Assembly: GCA_021810525.1 (NCBI GenBank)
Contig: JAJZIP010000001.1
Location: 17,781 to 81,780, forward strand
Source of the DNA: Actinomycetes bacterium
GTDB taxonomy: Bacteria > Actinomycetota > Acidimicrobiia > Acidimicrobiales > Acidimicrobiaceae
Reading direction: 5' to 3'
DNA: 64,000 nucleotides
This document shows, one piece after another, positions 1 to 9,506 of this stretch (its first letter is position 1; the number at the start of each line of letters is the position of its first letter). The position numbers and the translations under genes were made by a program. The notes beneath the pieces are model-generated. The model was not told the DNA's origin and searched no databases. It was given only the letters and a program-made list of their open reading frames with translations.

Positions 1-1
1 A

Positions 2-814
2 CAGTTCGGCGGGGCTGCCGGAACGCTGGCCGCACTTGGAGATTCGGGTGTAGAGGTCGGCAGAAGGGTTGCCGCTATCGTTGGACTCTCTTTTCCGGGG
101 TTTCCGTGGCATTCCCAGCGGGCACGCATCGCCCAACTGGGTGGATCTTTGTCCCTTGTAATCGGCTCGCTTGCAAAGATGTCCTTCGACATAGCCCTAG
201 CTGGTCAAGCAGAGGTGGGGGAACTTTTGGAAGAGCAGGGGTCCGGCGGGGGTTCATCCGCCCTGCCTCAGAAGGTGAATCCGGTTGGGCCAATCGTGGT
301 AAATGCCTGTTTCAGGAGAATGCAGGGGCTGCTCCCGGTTCTTTATGGGTGCATGCTCGCGGAGAACGAACGAGGAGCGGGAGAATGGCCGGCGGAATGG
401 GAGACGATTCGCGACCTTTTGAACATTACTGGCACCAGCGCGAAACGCTCTTCAATGACCTTGGCAAACCTTGTGATAGATGAAGGCAAAATGCTTCACA
501 ACCTGGAATTGAGCCGCGGTAACGTGATGTCGGAAAGGGTGCTTACGAAACTGAGTCTGAAATTGGGAAGGACTACTGCTCATGATCTTGTTCGAGAGGC
601 TGCCAATCGCAGCACCCAGAATCAAAGCACTTTGCATGAGGAACTGAAAAAGCTGGAGGTATTTCGTGACAGCTTCAACGCGGACGAGGCACTTGAACTT
701 TTTGATCCGCTCACCTATCTTGGTTCGGCACAAACATTCATAGACAACGCGCTTGAAAGATGGCAGGTTGCACTGCCTGGTTGGCGACGAATCGCCGGGG
801 ACAAAAAGGCTTGA
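2..814 (+). CDS. pcaB: 3-carboxy-cis,cis-muconate cycloisomerase (5' end outside window)
   Basis: Converts 3-carboxy-cis,cis-muconate to 4-carboxymuconolactone in the protocatechuate branch of the beta-ketoadipate pathway. The reading frame is open from base 2, so the gene starts outside the window; 270 residues are visible. The fumarase/aspartase superfamily signature is clear as GSSALPQKVNP, preceded by QFGGAAGTL as in PcaB proteins. The stop TGA at 812-814 overlaps a possible ATG of the next gene, pcaL, the following pathway step. No protocatechuate dioxygenase (pcaGH) is visible; it may lie to the left. The assignment to PcaB rather than adenylosuccinate lyase rests on the pcaL neighbour and the motif context. 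Confidence 0.93.
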   Translation, partial: QFGGAAGTLAALGDSGVEVGRRVAAIVGLSFPGFPWHSQRARIAQLGGSLSLVIGSLAKMSFDIALAGQAEVGELLEEQGSGGGSSALPQKVNPVGPIVVNACFRRMQGLLPVLYGCMLAENERGAGEWPAEWETIRDLLNITGTSAKRSSMTLANLVIDEGKMLHNLELSRGNVMSERVLTKLSLKLGRTTAHDLVREAANRSTQNQSTLHEELKKLEVFRDSFNADEALELFDPLTYLGSAQTFIDNALERWQVALPGWRRIAGDKKA

Positions 815-828
815 TGGGACCGATACTA

Positions 829-1980
829 ATGGAATCAAAAAATCTCAATGTCAACGGAGTAAATTTCCGTGTGCGCATAGATGGACCTGAGGGCTCTCCG
901 TGGTTGCTGATGCTCAACTCGCTTTCTACTACCTACGAGATGTGGGACGAGCAGATCCCAAGCCTCACAGGACATTTTCGCGTACTTCGATACGATCAGA
1001 GGGGCCATGGTGGCACCGATACTCCCGATGGACCGTACTCCATCGATGATCTGGGCAGGGATGCACTTGCGCTTTTAGATGCGGTCGGAGCAGACAGGGC
1101 ATCATTCTGCGGCCTCTCTCTTGGAGGCATGATCTCGATGTGGGTAGCGGCTAACGCACCCGAGCGTGTCGAAAAGCTAGCGATTGCATGCACCTCTGCA
1201 AATTTCGCGCCACGCGAGTTTTGGGACGATCGTGCTGCCTCAGTGCGGGCCAACGGTGTCTCCGGTCTTTACGAGAGCCTGCTGGAGCGCTGGTTCACAG
1301 CCGAAATCGACTCAAGAAACCCTCGGGCAAAGGGGCTCATCAAATCAATGCTGAACTCCTGTGATCCCCAGGGATATGCCCTTTTATGTGAAGCTCTTGG
1401 GAGGGCGGACATTCGTGGAGAATTATCTAAGATATCCGCTCCGACCCTAGTTGTGGCAGGAGCACTGGATCCAGCCTCGCCACCTTCAATCGCCTTCTCT
1501 ATTTTTGATTCGATTCAAAGTGCGTCCCTTGTTGTGATACCCAATGCATCACATCTTGCAAATCTCGAGCAGCCGGATCTCTTCATCGATGCCGTTATCG
1601 AGCATCTCGTGGGCTCTTCGAAGACTCGAGGGATGAGGGTTAGGACGGAGGTCTTGGGGAGCCGGCATGTCGCAGAGGCCAATGCGAGGAAAACCGAGTT
1701 CACTGCTCCATTTCAGGATTTCATATCTCGATATGCATGGGGAGAGATATGGACGAGGCCGGGACTTGACCGTCGGTCGAAGAGCATCGTGACGTTGGCG
1801 ATTCTCGTATCGCTAGGACACCTCAACGAGCTGTCTTTTCACATTCCTGCCGCCCTGCGAAACGGTCTGACTCGTGAGGAGATAATGGAGGTTTTGATTC
1901 AGTGTGGCGTCTACGCGGGAGTACCTGCAGCAAATTCCGCATTCGCAAAGGCAAACGAGATACTTGAATCGCTTGAGTAA
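829..1980 (+). CDS. pcaL: PcaL: 3-oxoadipate enol-lactonase / 4-carboxymuconolactone decarboxylase fusion
   Basis: Bifunctional cytosolic enzyme that decarboxylates 4-carboxymuconolactone and hydrolyses the enol-lactone to 3-oxoadipate. Residues 1 to about 258 are an alpha/beta hydrolase with nucleophile elbow GLSLGG (Ser97 from this start), acid in GALDPAS and catalytic His in NASHLANLEQ. Residues about 265-383 are the carboxymuconolactone decarboxylase domain (WGEIWTRPGLD, then HLNELSFHIPAA and QCGVYAGVPAAN). This PcaD-PcaC fusion is typical of actinobacteria such as Streptomyces and Rhodococcus. ATG 829 is chosen; ATG 814 overlaps the pcaB stop and is a coupled alternative. The gene lies in one operon with pcaB and the two downstream aldolase-fold genes. 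Confidence 0.93.
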   Translation: MESKNLNVNGVNFRVRIDGPEGSPWLLMLNSLSTTYEMWDEQIPSLTGHFRVLRYDQRGHGGTDTPDGPYSIDDLGRDALALLDAVGADRASFCGLSLGGMISMWVAANAPERVEKLAIACTSANFAPREFWDDRAASVRANGVSGLYESLLERWFTAEIDSRNPRAKGLIKSMLNSCDPQGYALLCEALGRADIRGELSKISAPTLVVAGALDPASPPSIAFSIFDSIQSASLVVIPNASHLANLEQPDLFIDAVIEHLVGSSKTRGMRVRTEVLGSRHVAEANARKTEFTAPFQDFISRYAWGEIWTRPGLDRRSKSIVTLAILVSLGHLNELSFHIPAALRNGLTREEIMEVLIQCGVYAGVPAANSAFAKANEILESLE

Positions 1981-2009
1981 AAAACCAGTCAAATAGGAGG
2001 TTATGTCAG

Positions 2010-2759
2010 ATGAGTCCCGAAACAAAGCACTTGGAGTATTATTCGGAGCGGGAAAAGATCGCTCTGGCCTGTCGCATTATGGCGATGGAAGGGATCGTCG
2101 AAGCCACGCTGGGCCACATTTCAATGCGAGTCGGTGAGGATCTCATGCTCATTCGAAGTCGCGGGCCGCAGGACGCTGGGCTGTTCTTTGCGACTCCAGA
2201 GGAAATCTGCCTCTTCGATTTCTCGGGCAATCCCAAAGAGGCGGACCGCGGATTCACCAAGCCGGTCGAGTTGGCACTCCATGGAGAGACTCTGAGAAAG
2301 CGGCCCGAGGTCAACGCTGTTCTCCATGCACATCCGCCTGCCGTGCTCGTATCGGCGCTTTCCAATCTTGAACTGATCCCCTGCTTTGGAGCGTTCAACA
2401 TTCCCGCCGCTCAACTTGCTGCAAGCGGCATACCAGTGTTTCCACGTTCGGTCCTGATCTCCAACCCGCAGGTCGCGCTTGACATGCTCGACTCACTTGG
2501 GGATCACAAGGCCTGCGTGCTCAAAGGACACGGAATCACCGTCGTAGGCGGGACCGTGGAACAGGCCTTGGTTCGTGCATTGAATTTGAACATCATTGCA
2601 AAGATTACTTTGGAGGTCGCTCAAGCGGGCGGTAAGACCGAGCCTATCCCCCAGCAGGACTTGGAACTTCTTCCCGATTTGGGAGAAAGTTTCAACGATC
2701 TTGGCGGCTGGCGCTACTACCTGGCGAAGCTTCGTCGGGCCGGATTCGACAAATGGTAG
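2010..2759 (+). CDS. Class II aldolase/adducin-family enzyme, copy 1 (possible aromatic decarboxylase)
   Basis: A 249-residue class II aldolase-fold protein. Zinc ligands are visible as H106 and H108 (HAHPPAV) and H174 (LKGHGITVVG); E87 in PVELALHGE sits where the catalytic acid is expected. The usual phosphate-binding G-N-x-S segment is replaced by TLGHISMR, so a sugar-phosphate substrate is unlikely. In actinobacterial phthalate pathways 3,4-dihydroxyphthalate 2-decarboxylase belongs to this family and yields protocatechuate, which would feed pcaB/pcaL just upstream; that role is inference. AGGAGG at 1995-2000 is 9 nt before ATG 2010. A close paralogue follows at 2832. A general aldolase or another hydroxy-acid decarboxylase remains possible. 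Confidence 0.85.
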   Translation: MSPETKHLEYYSEREKIALACRIMAMEGIVEATLGHISMRVGEDLMLIRSRGPQDAGLFFATPEEICLFDFSGNPKEADRGFTKPVELALHGETLRKRPEVNAVLHAHPPAVLVSALSNLELIPCFGAFNIPAAQLAASGIPVFPRSVLISNPQVALDMLDSLGDHKACVLKGHGITVVGGTVEQALVRALNLNIIAKITLEVAQAGGKTEPIPQQDLELLPDLGESFNDLGGWRYYLAKLRRAGFDKW

Positions 2760-2831
2760 GCCTAAAGGGATGAGAAAAAAGTTCCGGAGAAAGTCTTCAC
2801 ACCAAGGCTTAACTACAGAAAGGCGCTACAA

Positions 2832-3575
2832 ATGAGTTCAGAGACCGAAGAGTTGAGCTATTACACCCAACGGCAGAAAATTGCTACCGCCTGTCGAATC
2901 ATGGCGATGGAAGGAATAGTTCATGGGACCCTCGGCCACATATCCATGCGGATCAACGAGGAGCTGATGCTCCTAAGAGGTCGCGGAAAGGAAGACAGCG
3001 GGCTTTTCTTCACGACTCCCGAGGAGATCTGCCTTTTTGATTTTTCTGGTGAAAGGGCAGAGAGTAGCAGAGGTTACTCCGGACCCGTTGAGCTTCCTTT
3101 GCACGGAGAGACCTTGCGCGGCCGCGGTGACGTCAACGTGGTGATCCATGCTCACCCGCCAGCCGTACTGGCAGCGACCTTGGCGAATCTTGATCTGGTG
3201 CCCTGCTTCGGATCGTTCAACATTCCTGCCAATCAGATCGCGTCGGAGGGGATTCCAATCTACCCTCGCTCGATCTTGATTTCGACAAGAGAGATCGCCG
3301 AGGATATGTTGGCGACTATGGGAAATCACCGTGCCTGCATTCTGAAGGGTCACGGAATCACCGTCGTGGGTCACTCGATAGAATCGGCGCTGCTTAGCGC
3401 CCTCAACGTGAATACTCTGGCACAGGTCGCCCTTGAAATTGCAAAGACCGGATCTCGAGCTACGCCAATTCCTCCCGAGGACCAGGCTTTGGTGCCGCAG
3501 CAGAGCAAGTTCAGTCCGGATGCGGGATGGAAGTTCTACCAGGCCAAGCTCAGGCGCTACGGCTTCGACGCCTAG
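2832..3575 (+). CDS. Class II aldolase/adducin-family enzyme, copy 2 (tandem paralogue)
   Basis: A 247-residue paralogue of the preceding gene with the same metal-site layout: H106 and H108 in HAHPPAV, H174 in LKGHGITVVG, acid in PVELPLHGE and TLGHISMR in place of the phosphate loop. The two proteins are collinear with no gaps over most of their length, indicating a tandem duplication followed by divergence, mainly in the C-terminal 40 residues. The 72-nt gap and shared strand suggest one transcript with pcaB and pcaL. Different substrate preference, for example different positional isomers of a dihydroxylated aromatic acid, or a heteromeric enzyme are possible. Neither can be decided from sequence. 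Confidence 0.85.
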   Translation: MSSETEELSYYTQRQKIATACRIMAMEGIVHGTLGHISMRINEELMLLRGRGKEDSGLFFTTPEEICLFDFSGERAESSRGYSGPVELPLHGETLRGRGDVNVVIHAHPPAVLAATLANLDLVPCFGSFNIPANQIASEGIPIYPRSILISTREIAEDMLATMGNHRACILKGHGITVVGHSIESALLSALNVNTLAQVALEIAKTGSRATPIPPEDQALVPQQSKFSPDAGWKFYQAKLRRYGFDA

Positions 3576-3615
3576 AGGCCATTGTTTCCCGTGGAATAGA
3601 CGATCTTCATGAGTT

Positions 3616-3637
3616 GCCGCTCAGGCAGGTGAGCGGC
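3616..3637. terminator. Possible terminator hairpin between convergent genes
   Basis: GCCGCTCA at 3616-3623 pairs with TGAGCGGC at 3630-3637 around a 6-nt loop. It overlaps the stop of the minus-strand MFS gene and follows the plus-strand aldolase operon. No strong U tract follows on either strand, so efficiency is uncertain. Confidence 0.4.
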
Positions 3638-4778
3638 TTCGCTGGAATACGCCCCTTGCAGCGAAGATCGGAAGGCCAAGCGCTCCACCCACCATTATGA
3701 GAGCCGCAGTCATTCCTAGTGGACCTAGTAACAGAGCGGTGAAGAATGGGGCAACCAGCAAAGCGCCGGCACGAAAGCTCCCAGCTATAGCTACCGCATC
3801 CCCCTTCTGCTGGGGCGAAACGCCGTTAGCCGCCATCACCGGTCCCAGCGTTTGGAGCAGTCCTGCTCCGATGCCACCTACGGCCAGCAGCACCACAGTA
3901 GCCGGCACTGATTTTGCGGTAAGCCCGACAAGGGCGGTTCCTGCGGCTGCTGTCAATACTCCAACTGCAAACACCTTGATTTGCGTAAATCTCCTTAGCA
4001 AGCCCATGATTCCGGCACCAGCGATGCTAGCAGCATTTGCAACGGCTACCAGGACCCCTACCAAAAAGTAGCTTTCACCCACGGATCTGAGAACAACCGG
4101 AACGTAAGAGTTCAGTATGCCACGCCAAGAACCGGCTGTCAGGCCTGCCCAGGAGCCGATCCTGACCTCGTGCTGACTCCAGATCTCACGTTTGACCCTC
4201 TTGCCCTCTTTGGTAAACGGTGCTTCCTTTACTAGCAATAAAGCCGGAAAGGCTGCCAAAACCGCTATGACGCCAGCGATGAAGAGCGCCGTGGAGAGGG
4301 AGTATCGCGCCAGATATCCAGCCAGTATAGGACCTGCCAACAAACCAACGCTGGAGAGGAAGTTGACGGCCGCCATACGTCCCACAGAGGGTCCGTCTTG
4401 ACGGACCACATGGGTCGTAGTTGCAGTCCAGAAGGTTCCTCGAGCAAGACCTTGGATCAGTTCCGAAGCCACGAATACCAATACATAAGCAGACCAGGCC
4501 ACCAGCAGACCCGATATTGCCATGGCAAGGCAGGCGGAAGAGACGAGCACCTTATCGCTCACGTGTCTCATTGCAGATGCAGACGACATCCGCGAAACCA
4601 GCTGTGTAACGGCTGAGAGGGCTGTAAGTATCCCGATGTCTGGCTTCGAATAGCCCGCCGCCAGAGCTAATAGCGGGAGTAAAACCGCTTGAATTCCCAT
4701 TGAAAGCGAGTACACCAATGCAGTGAAAGAAAGGATGCTGTTGTCTCGGCTGACCGATGTATACGTATTTCCTACCAC
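3621..4778 (-). CDS. Major facilitator superfamily transporter
   Basis: A 385-residue integral membrane protein with about twelve hydrophobic segments, the size and periodicity of the MFS. It opens with a helix containing SFTALVYSLSMGIQ and has a charged central loop (VKEAPFTKEGKRVKREIW) dividing the two six-helix halves. It converges on the pca/aldolase operon. A role in import of an aromatic acid or efflux of an intermediate is inferred only from position. Start GTG at 4778 is taken; the upstream AGAGAGAC is a weak ribosome site and another start is possible. Confidence 0.85.
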   Translation of the reverse strand: MVGNTYTSVSRDNSILSFTALVYSLSMGIQAVLLPLLALAAGYSKPDIGILTALSAVTQLVSRMSSASAMRHVSDKVLVSSACLAMAISGLLVAWSAYVLVFVASELIQGLARGTFWTATTTHVVRQDGPSVGRMAAVNFLSSVGLLAGPILAGYLARYSLSTALFIAGVIAVLAAFPALLLVKEAPFTKEGKRVKREIWSQHEVRIGSWAGLTAGSWRGILNSYVPVVLRSVGESYFLVGVLVAVANAASIAGAGIMGLLRRFTQIKVFAVGVLTAAAGTALVGLTAKSVPATVVLLAVGGIGAGLLQTLGPVMAANGVSPQQKGDAVAIAGSFRAGALLVAPFFTALLLGPLGMTAALIMVGGALGLPIFAARGVFQRSRSPA

Positions 4779-5968
4779 AATGTTTAGTCTCTCTGCATAT
4801 TCTTCTGTATGTCCAATTTGGCGGTTTGTGTCTTCGTCAATACCTATCTCAACGTGCCCAAAAGGCTCTAGCGATCACCGCGGAGTTCGACTCGGATTTT
4901 CAATCTGGCAATCCGGCACCCCCGCTGCTGCTGCTGCTGTTCTTCGCGCTTCGTCTGTAGGGTGATCGCGCCGTCTGTGTAACAGCTCAAATCCCTTTGA
5001 CGAAGATACTTGGTCTTAGCGCCAATGGCCAACTTCGTTTCAATTGCCCTTGGCTAAAGATGCCAACCGTGTCTTTAAGTGAAGGACTCAGTTGGCGACT
5101 CCGGATCCACGAGCAACTGACCTGCCATGAGCCAACGCGCCTTGGCGCGAAAAACCACGGACAAGTCAACCCTTTATTGGTGTTCGATATCTGGACCTCC
5201 GCTCCTGTCAACAACTGCAACGAACTATAAGGCGCCCTCGCACGCTGCACTTTGCCGACACGCTAAAACAGTTCTTTTGAAGATACAATAAAATTTCAGC
5301 ACTGAGACCATCCGCAAGCTATCACCACTTGGAAAACCCCATATCGGACACCGTTCGAAGTTCAGAGTGCGCTATCGGCATCGTTTAGCGAATATGCGTG
5401 AGTACATATGGCTTCCAACGGTACCGGCTCGACGCTGAACACTTCAGCATCGGCTCAACAGAACTGGGATCATGGCCACGCACGCCTCGCGAAGTTGCTG
5501 ACTTCTTTAGTACTTCGTTCGCCAGACAGCTTATCGCACCGCTGTCCACCTTGGAGGCTGCAACCATAACATCGCCCTCAGTTTTCACGATCACCGAGGC
5601 TAGAACAGACAGATCTGCAAGAGAGCATCTCCCGATGGTTCCACCAAGACATTTACAAACTGCCTAATGCGCAACGGACCCGAAGGCCGGTACAGCTGGT
5701 ACAGCTGGTGGAAGGGACCGACCTGTGGTTTTGTCCACCACCGGAATCCCCCAGAGGCAAGCACTTGCCAATTCATGCCAGCAAACCGACCCAAACCAAG
5801 TCATTCTCCGGCTCATCTGTGCCAGACCCCGTGGTCGTGGTCGCATGACGCAAGCATTTGCAGCCAACCCCACACTTCGCAGATGGCTCAGCAGGCCCGT
5901 TCGAAACAGCGGGAGATCCACTACTCTAACTGATGCGTGTATCAAAGAGAGCGGTCTTTGGTCCTACG
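4779..5968. other. 1.2-kb stretch with no supported gene
   Basis: Only short open frames without recognisable motifs, ribosome sites or protein-like composition are present on either strand. It should hold the promoter of the minus-strand MFS gene near 4800-4900. A (CTG)5 run occurs around 4925. No RNA gene was recognised. Confidence 0.5.
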
Positions 5969-6193
5969 CTATTTCGACCGCACGGGCTGGTACGCCGATT
6001 CCTTCAGCCGGTCGGGGTCCACGAATGTTTCGAATTGGCGGTGCGAGGTTCTCGTGAAAGCCTCGAGCTCCAGTGCGTCAAGTTCAACCTCCGATCCGGA
6101 TCGGAGATCCCTGATCTTTAGCATTTGATTGCAGGCCGCTTCGTCGATAGTGATCTCCACCGAAGCAAATTCGTTTTTTATGATCGCATTCAT
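5969..6193 (-). CDS. Small conserved-type hypothetical protein (74 aa)
   Basis: The start ATG 6193 is preceded by GAGGGAG about 7 nt upstream. The protein begins MNAIIKNEFASVEI and contains a segment IRDLRSGSEVELDALELEAF followed by a charged tail with FETFVDPDRL. This pattern recalls short proteins found beside aromatic-degradation genes in actinobacteria, sometimes misnamed dihydrodiol dehydrogenase. That resemblance is from memory and no function is known. It lies downstream of the hydantoinase-B-like gene on the same strand and may be its co-transcribed partner. No membrane or signal segment is seen. Confidence 0.6.
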   Translation of the reverse strand: MNAIIKNEFASVEITIDEAACNQMLKIRDLRSGSEVELDALELEAFTRTSHRQFETFVDPDRLKESAYQPVRSK

Positions 6194-6467
6194 TGCGGCT
6201 CCCTCTTTGGAGAATTGACGCAAAATCCATCGGTCGATGTATCAAGTTGGCGTGGGGTGCTCGCCGCTCTTCTTTGTGCAAACGCCTCTGGTTTGAAACC
6301 TCAAATGGCCTACTTGCGGGAGGTGAAATCATCCCCGAAATCGCTCGCGTCTTGGGCCAATCTGAATCACTAAATCTCCGGGTAAAGCAGCAATCGCTAG
6401 TCTTGCCTATACCGGGACAACTGTAGTCGGTCGACAAGAAGGTGTTGCAAGCCTCGCCATGATGGCG

Positions 6468-8201
6468 TCAGCCAACCGAGACGCCGTAGATCTCCTGCGC
6501 ACGCTTGGGAGAGAGCAGTCCTTCCTCGATGTCGGCTAGAACGGCTTCTTTGTCACGCAGCTCGGGAGGACCAAAACCGGCACCGCCCATTCCTCTCACG
6601 TAGACCACGTCACCAGCGTTAATGTAGAGCCCCAGAGCGGAGGGCTGTTGGCTCAACACCTCCTCCGTCCCGGTCAGCTCATCGTATAATGGCACCTCGG
6701 CATGAAGCCGCTCCAGGATGTCGGTTCCTCGCTTTATCACGATTTGAGAGGAACTCCCCTCCTGCCCGCCAGCAAAGCCGTTGGAGCCTACGTCGCGTCC
6801 AATGTAGAAGCTCAGGTCGTTTGCGGTATCAACACCGTAAAGGCATCGAGACCAGTACCCTGCTCTCCCCCCTCGGTACTGTCCTGCACCTTCAGAGTCG
6901 GCAAGGAGGCCTCGGGAAAGGTAGAGGATCGGATAGCGGTACTCGTATGATTCGATACTCGGCAAAGCCGTGTTAGTCGAGCCAGCGATGTTAGAGACGT
7001 CAATACCATCGCTATTCGCCCTTGCACCCCCACCATGCAAAGAGGCATCACCTCTCACCGTGTACCACCTTCCGAGGGGATCGGTGCCGGACCACTGAAC
7101 GTCTGTAAACCCCCACCCCCACTCCGCCATAGCATAGTTCTGTCTTGAAGTTGCCATGAGTGCTTGGGTGAGCAGGGCCATGGTGATTCCTTGCATTCGC
7201 CATCCCGTTATGGTGGAGGCTCCCGAGCATGGTGCTGGTGGATTGCAGTTGACTACGGTTCCACTTGGAATCTGTACGTCTACGACCTTGAAAGTGCCGG
7301 CATTTACTGTCAGGTCCGGGAAGAGCTGGCAGGCAAGGATGTTGTGAAGGTTCGCAACGGCGCATGGTAATGCGCAGTTGATGAAGGTCTTGGCTTCGGG
7401 ATCTGTGCCTTCGAAGTCGAATACAAGGCCATCATCGTTGACCGTAAGTTTTGCTCTGATGGTGTACGTCTGGTCGTAGTCAAGGTATTCGATTGCCTCA
7501 TATTCGCCGTGTTTGAGGACTGAGGTCCTTTCTCGAGCCTGTGCTTCGGCCAACTCTATAGAACTTTCGAAGGTCTGCTTCAGCGCCTCCGTTCCGTAGC
7601 GCTCCACAAGAGCCAAGATCTTTTCGGCGGCAGCGAAGTTTGCGGAAATCTGTGCTTTCAGGTCGAGTGACTGATATCGCGGCATCCTGACATTGTCAAG
7701 AAATAGGTTGAAGATGTCATCGCGAATTTTTCCGTTTTCGACGATCCGGGTGGGTTTGAAAATAATTCCCTCTTGGTGCCAGTCGGTGGCGAGTGGAGCA
7801 CGGCCAGGGGTCATGGCGCCTACATCGACGTGGTGTGTCGCATTGCCAACCCAGGCCACGAGTTCTCCGTTGTGATGGATTGGCATCATAACGGCCAGGT
7901 CGAGAATGTGCAGCGCGCCTGAGTGGGGGTCGTTGACCAGGTACATATCCCCAGGCCTGATATCATTTGTGAAGCGACTCATGCAGCTCTGAAGCATATA
8001 TGAGAGGGTCGTGCCATGCCTAGGCATCCAGGTTGAGTAGACGACGGTGCGGCCACCCGCATCTGAGACGTTGAAGCCGAGGTCGCGACCTTCCACGACT
8101 CCCGGGCTCACGGCACAGCGCTGAAGGACCAGCCCGCCCTCATATCCAATTTGCAGCAATCTATTAGAGATGATCTCGGTAAGAATCGGATCGATCTTCA
8201 T
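6468..8201 (-). CDS. Hydantoinase B / oxoprolinase-family protein (HyuB-like)
   Basis: About 577 residues, the usual length of HyuB, the B subunit of ATP-dependent N-methylhydantoinases and relatives (acetone and acetophenone carboxylases). Family hallmarks are KIDPILTEIISNRL at the start, GRDLGFNVSDAGGR, MYLVNDPHSGALHILD and GGARANSDGID, ending in a GMGGAGFGPP segment. ATG 8201 is chosen because AAGGAG lies upstream; a frame extension to 8279 lacks a good ribosome site. HyuB normally works with HyuA, the ATP-binding subunit, and no HyuA is in the window, so the partner is either distant or absent. A carboxylase, hydrolase or lactamase-type role on a cyclic amide or ketone cannot be chosen from sequence. 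Confidence 0.88.
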   Translation of the reverse strand: MKIDPILTEIISNRLLQIGYEGGLVLQRCAVSPGVVEGRDLGFNVSDAGGRTVVYSTWMPRHGTTLSYMLQSCMSRFTNDIRPGDMYLVNDPHSGALHILDLAVMMPIHHNGELVAWVGNATHHVDVGAMTPGRAPLATDWHQEGIIFKPTRIVENGKIRDDIFNLFLDNVRMPRYQSLDLKAQISANFAAAEKILALVERYGTEALKQTFESSIELAEAQARERTSVLKHGEYEAIEYLDYDQTYTIRAKLTVNDDGLVFDFEGTDPEAKTFINCALPCAVANLHNILACQLFPDLTVNAGTFKVVDVQIPSGTVVNCNPPAPCSGASTITGWRMQGITMALLTQALMATSRQNYAMAEWGWGFTDVQWSGTDPLGRWYTVRGDASLHGGGARANSDGIDVSNIAGSTNTALPSIESYEYRYPILYLSRGLLADSEGAGQYRGGRAGYWSRCLYGVDTANDLSFYIGRDVGSNGFAGGQEGSSSQIVIKRGTDILERLHAEVPLYDELTGTEEVLSQQPSALGLYINAGDVVYVRGMGGAGFGPPELRDKEAVLADIEEGLLSPKRAQEIYGVSVG

Positions 8202-8279
8202 CCCCTTCGCAACTCCTTGATCTGGTTTCGCAACTTGCGTTGGCAATGGCTTGAAAAGTGATGATTTCGAAGATAGCAC

Positions 8280-8619
8280 GTTTACGTGGATTACTTGAGA
8301 TTTCCTGGTCGGTTCCTCGGGACGGACCCGGTGTCCGGTTCGTTATTCATCCCACTTTGTGAATCGCGCAAACGGAAAAGAAGTTTGGATTCGGATTGGT
8401 TGTCGGGAAAGTTAATTGTGCGAAGGTGAAACATGGTAGTTTTAGGTGTGTCAGGTGTGAGCCTTGAAGGGGCCCTTCTGGGCAGTTTTTGCTAGCTGAT
8501 TTGGAGGCAGAGCATCCATAACGGAGCACGGTTTTTCGAGAGCCGGTTTTTCCACGGCACGCGTTTGCAGGCGTATTCAACTAAGGTATCTGAAATGAAC
8601 GTACTGGAGGACCCAGAGA
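8280..8619. promoter_or_regulatory. Divergent intergenic region hyuB-like / gntR
   Basis: The gap separates the minus-strand HyuB-like gene from the plus-strand GntR gene at 8620 and must hold both promoters. The A+T-rich stretch 8370-8450 is the most likely core. A GntR operator would be expected here, but I could not single one out. Confidence 0.4.
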
Positions 8620-9381
8620 GTGGCTAGTAATCCGACTCCGGCGCGCCGTACTACCGATGTTGGACAAGATCTGTTCAGTCCTGTCACGTCTGCAAGAATC
8701 TCGGCAACCATAGTCAATCAGATACGAGCTCTGATCCATCAAGGACAGCTCGCTCCGGGTGACAGACTTCCGTCAGAACGAGAGCTTTGTGCATCTTTCG
8801 GTGTGAGCAGGATCACCATCAGAGATGCGTTGCGGGTACTGGAATCTTCAGGGCTGATAGAAATTCGCGTTGGAGCCCACGGTGGCGCATATGTAACCGC
8901 TCCAACAAGCAGCAATATTATCTCTGGGATCACCGACATGTTAGCGATGTCGTCGCTCTCGGCCGCAGAGATTACAGAAGCGAGAATCATCTTCGAGTTG
9001 GGAATAATTGAACTTGTTTGTGAAAGGGCCAAAGAGGAAGACTTCGAGGCACTGGAGGAGATACTCGAACGGTCACGCGCATCCCTTGAAGCGAGCAGTT
9101 ACAACACAGATCTCTCGGCCGAATTTCACATTGCCCTGGCAAAAAGTGCTCACAACAGGACGCTAAATCTTATCGTCGAGTCGTTTCAAGGCCCGCTTCG
9201 GTATTCGTTGCTTGAAGCAAAGCAGGCGGCTCCGAACATGGGAGATCCCGGCGTTTCGGAGCATCACGAGCTCCTCAAAGCATTGCGCGATCGCGATCCG
9301 GTCGCGGCCAGAGATATTTTGTACAGGCACCTAAGTCGCACCTATCATCGCTTGGCTAAAGAGGAACTTCCAAAGTCCTGA
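8620..9381 (+). CDS. GntR-family (FadR/FCD) transcriptional regulator 1
   Basis: A 253-residue repressor-type regulator. The N-terminal winged helix-turn-helix spans roughly 20-90, with [20 protein letters not shown] and [20 protein letters not shown]. The C-terminal FCD ligand domain has [12 protein letters not shown] and a late [15 protein letters not shown], whose His and acidic residues usually bind a metal and a carboxylate ligand. GTG 8620 follows GGAGG at 8606-8610. It is transcribed away from the HyuB-like gene and likely controls it and itself, responding to an organic acid. It is clearly paralogous to the regulator at 32023 (matching FSPxTxxRIS and GDRLPxERELC). Confidence 0.93.
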   Translation: MASNPTPARRTTDVGQDLFSPVTSARISATIVNQIRALIHQGQLAPGDRLPSERELCASFGVSRITIRDALRVLESSGLIEIRVGAHGGAYVTAPTSSNIISGITDMLAMSSLSAAEITEARIIFELGIIELVCERAKEEDFEALEEILERSRASLEASSYNTDLSAEFHIALAKSAHNRTLNLIVESFQGPLRYSLLEAKQAAPNMGDPGVSEHHELLKALRDRDPVAARDILYRHLSRTYHRLAKEELPKS

Positions 9382-9506
9382 ACTCCTAGAGATCTTGAGT
9401 TTCTGGTATCAAGCGCATTACCTTCTACCATTTGTCTGGCTTTAGACGGCGAAAGCGATGCTAGTGTACGCGGTTTTAGTGAGGCCAATCTTGTATGTAG
9501 CGCTTG

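Noticed and set aside
2..3575. A complete phthalate pathway in the left operon
   Set aside because: No ring-hydroxylating dioxygenase, dihydrodiol dehydrogenase or protocatechuate dioxygenase gene is in the window, so only the lower pathway and candidate decarboxylases can be claimed.
4924..4942. CTG trinucleotide run as a functional repeat
   Set aside because: Only five units in non-coding DNA with no supported gene.
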